DNA of 64,000 bases, taken from an uncultured Lachnospiraceae bacterium. Its GTDB lineage: Bacteria; Bacillota; Clostridia; Lachnospirales; Lachnospiraceae. Shown one piece after another: positions 62,164 to 64,000 of the stretch. How positions within the stretch are numbered: the first letter of the stretch is position 1; each line of letters opens with the position of its first letter. The translations under genes were made by a program, and so were the position numbers. The notes beneath the pieces are model-generated. The model was not told where the DNA came from. It saw only the letters and a list, made by a program, of their open reading frames with translations, and did not search any database. The stretch covers positions 1 to 64,000 of the forward strand of contig CAMOWK010000008.1 of the NCBI GenBank assembly GCA_946628415.1, read 5' to 3'.

Positions 62164-64000
62164 ATGATTAAACTCTATGACACAGGTGCGTATCTCGTGC
62201 ATGGAAAAGACCTCATTCCGGATGACGGACAGGCTGAGGCAAAGCTTAGGGGTGAGGACTTAAATACTACGAGAGAGGAAGCGGGAAAAGCCACTATGGC
62301 ATATAATATCCTTAATTCTCACAACACATCCGGTGACATGGCAAATCTTAAGATAAAGTTCGATAAGATGACTTCGCATGACATCACATTTGTTGGAATC
62401 ATACAGACAGCGAGAGCATCGGGGCTTAAGGAATTTCCTATTCCGTACGTCCTTACCAATTGTCACAACTCACTTTGTGCAGTTGGCGGTACAATAAACG
62501 AAGATGATCACATGTTCGGACTTTCATGTGCAAAGAAGTATGGCGGAATCTACGTTCCTCCTCATCAGGCTGTTATTCACCAGTATGCAAGAGAAATGCT
62601 TGCAGAATGCGGTGCTATGATACTTGGCTCTGACAGCCACACCAGATACGGAGCACTCGGTACCATGGCGATAGGTGAAGGCGGCGGCGAGCTTGCAAAA
62701 CAGCTCCTTGGAAAAACCTACGATGTTGCAAAGCCGGACGTTGTAGCTATATATCTTGACGGTGAAGTAGCTAAGGGAGTTGGCCCTCAGGACGTTGCGC
62801 TCGCTATAATTGGGGCAACATTTAAAAACGGTTATGTCAAGAATAAGGTAATGGAATTTGTCGGCCCGGGTGTGGATGCACTTTCGGCTGATTTCAGAAT
62901 CGGTATTGACGTAATGACAACGGAAACAACATGTCTCTCATCTATCTGGAAGACAGATGAGAAGGTAAAGGAATGGTATGACATTCACGGAAGAAGTGAT
63001 GCATATAAGGAAATGAATCCGGGAGATGTTGCCTACTATGACGGCGTATGCTACGTTGATCTTTCAAAGATTAAACCTATGATTGCAATGCCGTTCCATC
63101 CAAGCAATGTTTATACAATAGAAGAACTGAACGCAAATCTTTCTGACATCCTTCATGATGTTGAAGAGAAGGGCAGAAAGCAGCTTTCGGGTGATGTAGA
63201 GTTTAAGCTTTCGGATAAGATAAGAAATGGCAGACTTTACGTTGAACAGGGAATAATTGCAGGATGTGCCGGCGGTGGATATGAGAATATCTGCGCGGCA
63301 GCGGATATACTTCGCGGACAATTTATAGGAAGTGACGAGTTCACACTTTCGGTTTACCCTGCAAGTACACCTATAATGATGCAGCTTGCTAAGAACGGAA
63401 CAGTTGCAGATCTTATAGAAACAGGCGCTATCGTTAAGACGGCATTCTGCGGACCATGCTTCGGTGCAGGTGATACTCCGGGTAACGGAGCTCTCAGTAT
63501 AAGACATTCGACAAGAAACTTCCCTAACAGAGAAGGTTCTAAGATTCAGAATGGACAGATAGCTTCTGTTGCACTTATGGATGCAAGAAGTATTGCGGCT
63601 ACTGCTGCAAATAAGGGCTTCCTTACTCCTGCAACAGATCTTGATATAGAATATACGGGACCTACATATTTCTTTGATCAGAAGATTTATGCAAACAGAG
63701 TTTATAATGGTTTCGGTAATCCAAAACCTGAAGAAGAGATTAAATTCGGACCGAACATAAAAGACTGGCCGGAAATGCCTGCTCTTACAGAGCATCTTCT
63801 TCTTAAGATGGCATCCGTTATCATGGATCCCGTTACTACTACGGATGAGCTTATTCCTTCGGGTGAGACATCAAGTTTCAGATCCAATCCTATAGGTCTT
63901 GCAGAGTTTACATTATCAAGAAGAGATCCTCTTTATGTGGGACGTGCAAAGGCTGTTCATGAGATTGAGATAGAGAGAGAAAAGGGTGAACATCTCTGCC
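62164..64000 (+). CDS. Aconitate hydratase, partial (runs off the window end)
   Basis: 612 codons without a stop to the window edge; the family is ~750 residues. Active-site features include [31 protein letters not shown], and the 4Fe-4S ligands Cys in IIAGCAGGG and the pair in [16 protein letters not shown], then [11 protein letters not shown] for substrate binding. It isomerises citrate to isocitrate, following the citrate synthase at 26.9 kb. AGGAGG nine bases before ATG 62164 is strong. It is of the long clostridial hydratase type rather than AcnA or AcnB. The C-terminal swivel domain is incomplete here. Confidence 0.93.
   Translation, partial: MIKLYDTGAYLVHGKDLIPDDGQAEAKLRGEDLNTTREEAGKATMAYNILNSHNTSGDMANLKIKFDKMTSHDITFVGIIQTARASGLKEFPIPYVLTNCHNSLCAVGGTINEDDHMFGLSCAKKYGGIYVPPHQAVIHQYAREMLAECGAMILGSDSHTRYGALGTMAIGEGGGELAKQLLGKTYDVAKPDVVAIYLDGEVAKGVGPQDVALAIIGATFKNGYVKNKVMEFVGPGVDALSADFRIGIDVMTTETTCLSSIWKTDEKVKEWYDIHGRSDAYKEMNPGDVAYYDGVCYVDLSKIKPMIAMPFHPSNVYTIEELNANLSDILHDVEEKGRKQLSGDVEFKLSDKIRNGRLYVEQGIIAGCAGGGYENICAAADILRGQFIGSDEFTLSVYPASTPIMMQLAKNGTVADLIETGAIVKTAFCGPCFGAGDTPGNGALSIRHSTRNFPNREGSKIQNGQIASVALMDARSIAATAANKGFLTPATDLDIEYTGPTYFFDQKIYANRVYNGFGNPKPEEEIKFGPNIKDWPEMPALTEHLLLKMASVIMDPVTTTDELIPSGETSSFRSNPIGLAEFTLSRRDPLYVGRAKAVHEIEIEREKGEHLC

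Noticed and set aside
63064..63795. 243-residue minus-strand frame at the window end
   Set aside because: It lies wholly inside the aconitase gene, whose active-site motifs are intact on the plus strand.

Overview
The window looks like a low-to-mid GC Firmicute chromosome, most likely a Lachnospiraceae member of the Butyrivibrio/Pseudobutyrivibrio/Roseburia type. This rests on the order dgt-dnaG-rpoD-trmK-nucleoside kinase-rnpB, a SEC-C methionine aminopeptidase, an OFA-family MFS protein, a GPH symporter next to a GH36 alpha-galactosidase, very large DUF11 and MBG surface proteins, and AGGAGG-type ribosome binding sites. The assignment is inference from gene content; no search was run. I saw no tRNA, tmRNA, CRISPR array, intact insertion sequence or replication origin.

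Layout. 1-4.4 kb is an accessory patch: an AlbA_2/Schlafen-type ATP-binding regulator behind a promoter buried in a perfect palindrome, a small unknown gene, a decayed AAA ATPase with an internal deletion, a one-pass membrane protein and a tyrosine recombinase. 4.4-11.6 kb is core replication and expression: dGTPase, primase, primary sigma factor, tRNA m1A22 methyltransferase, a TGS/uridine-kinase-like nucleoside kinase, and RNase P RNA on the minus strand. 11.6-23.1 kb is one seven-gene operon: exported GATase-like membrane protein, ABC ATPase, ABC permease, DUF4175-like membrane/coiled-coil protein with a 12-residue tandem repeat, MoxR AAA+ ATPase, DUF58 protein, and a ~1,500-residue membrane protein with three von Willebrand A folds. 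It reads as a cell-envelope assembly or chaperone machine and is the strongest candidate for an under-described system here.

23.1-36 kb is mostly housekeeping: nitroreductase, topoisomerase III, beta-helix acyltransferase-like protein, citrate synthase, a two-component system, a polar amino-acid ABC transporter, and a TrkH/TrkA potassium system. 36-48 kb is a surface module: an AraC regulator divergent from a 2,191-residue DUF11-repeat protein, followed by a 1,311-residue MBG-repeat protein. Both end in a KKTGD sorting-like signal, and REP-like repeats lie around them. 48-55 kb holds an OFA transporter with a possible attenuator, an orphan thiG, map, a tandem HD-GYP protein and a Lon protease preceded by a CIRCE (HrcA) operator. 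55-62 kb is an alpha-galactoside locus (GPH symporter with an unusual exported insertion, GH36 enzyme) running into three unknown, partly membrane-anchored genes. Aconitase begins at 62,164 and runs off the end; with citrate synthase at 26.9 kb it gives two steps of the oxidative TCA branch toward glutamate.

Start codons were moved from the longest frame to internal ATG/TTG codons where a Shine-Dalgarno sequence clearly decides (dnaG, rpoD, integrase, lon, trkH, ABC genes, GH36 and others). Promoters and terminators were found by eye and are predictions.
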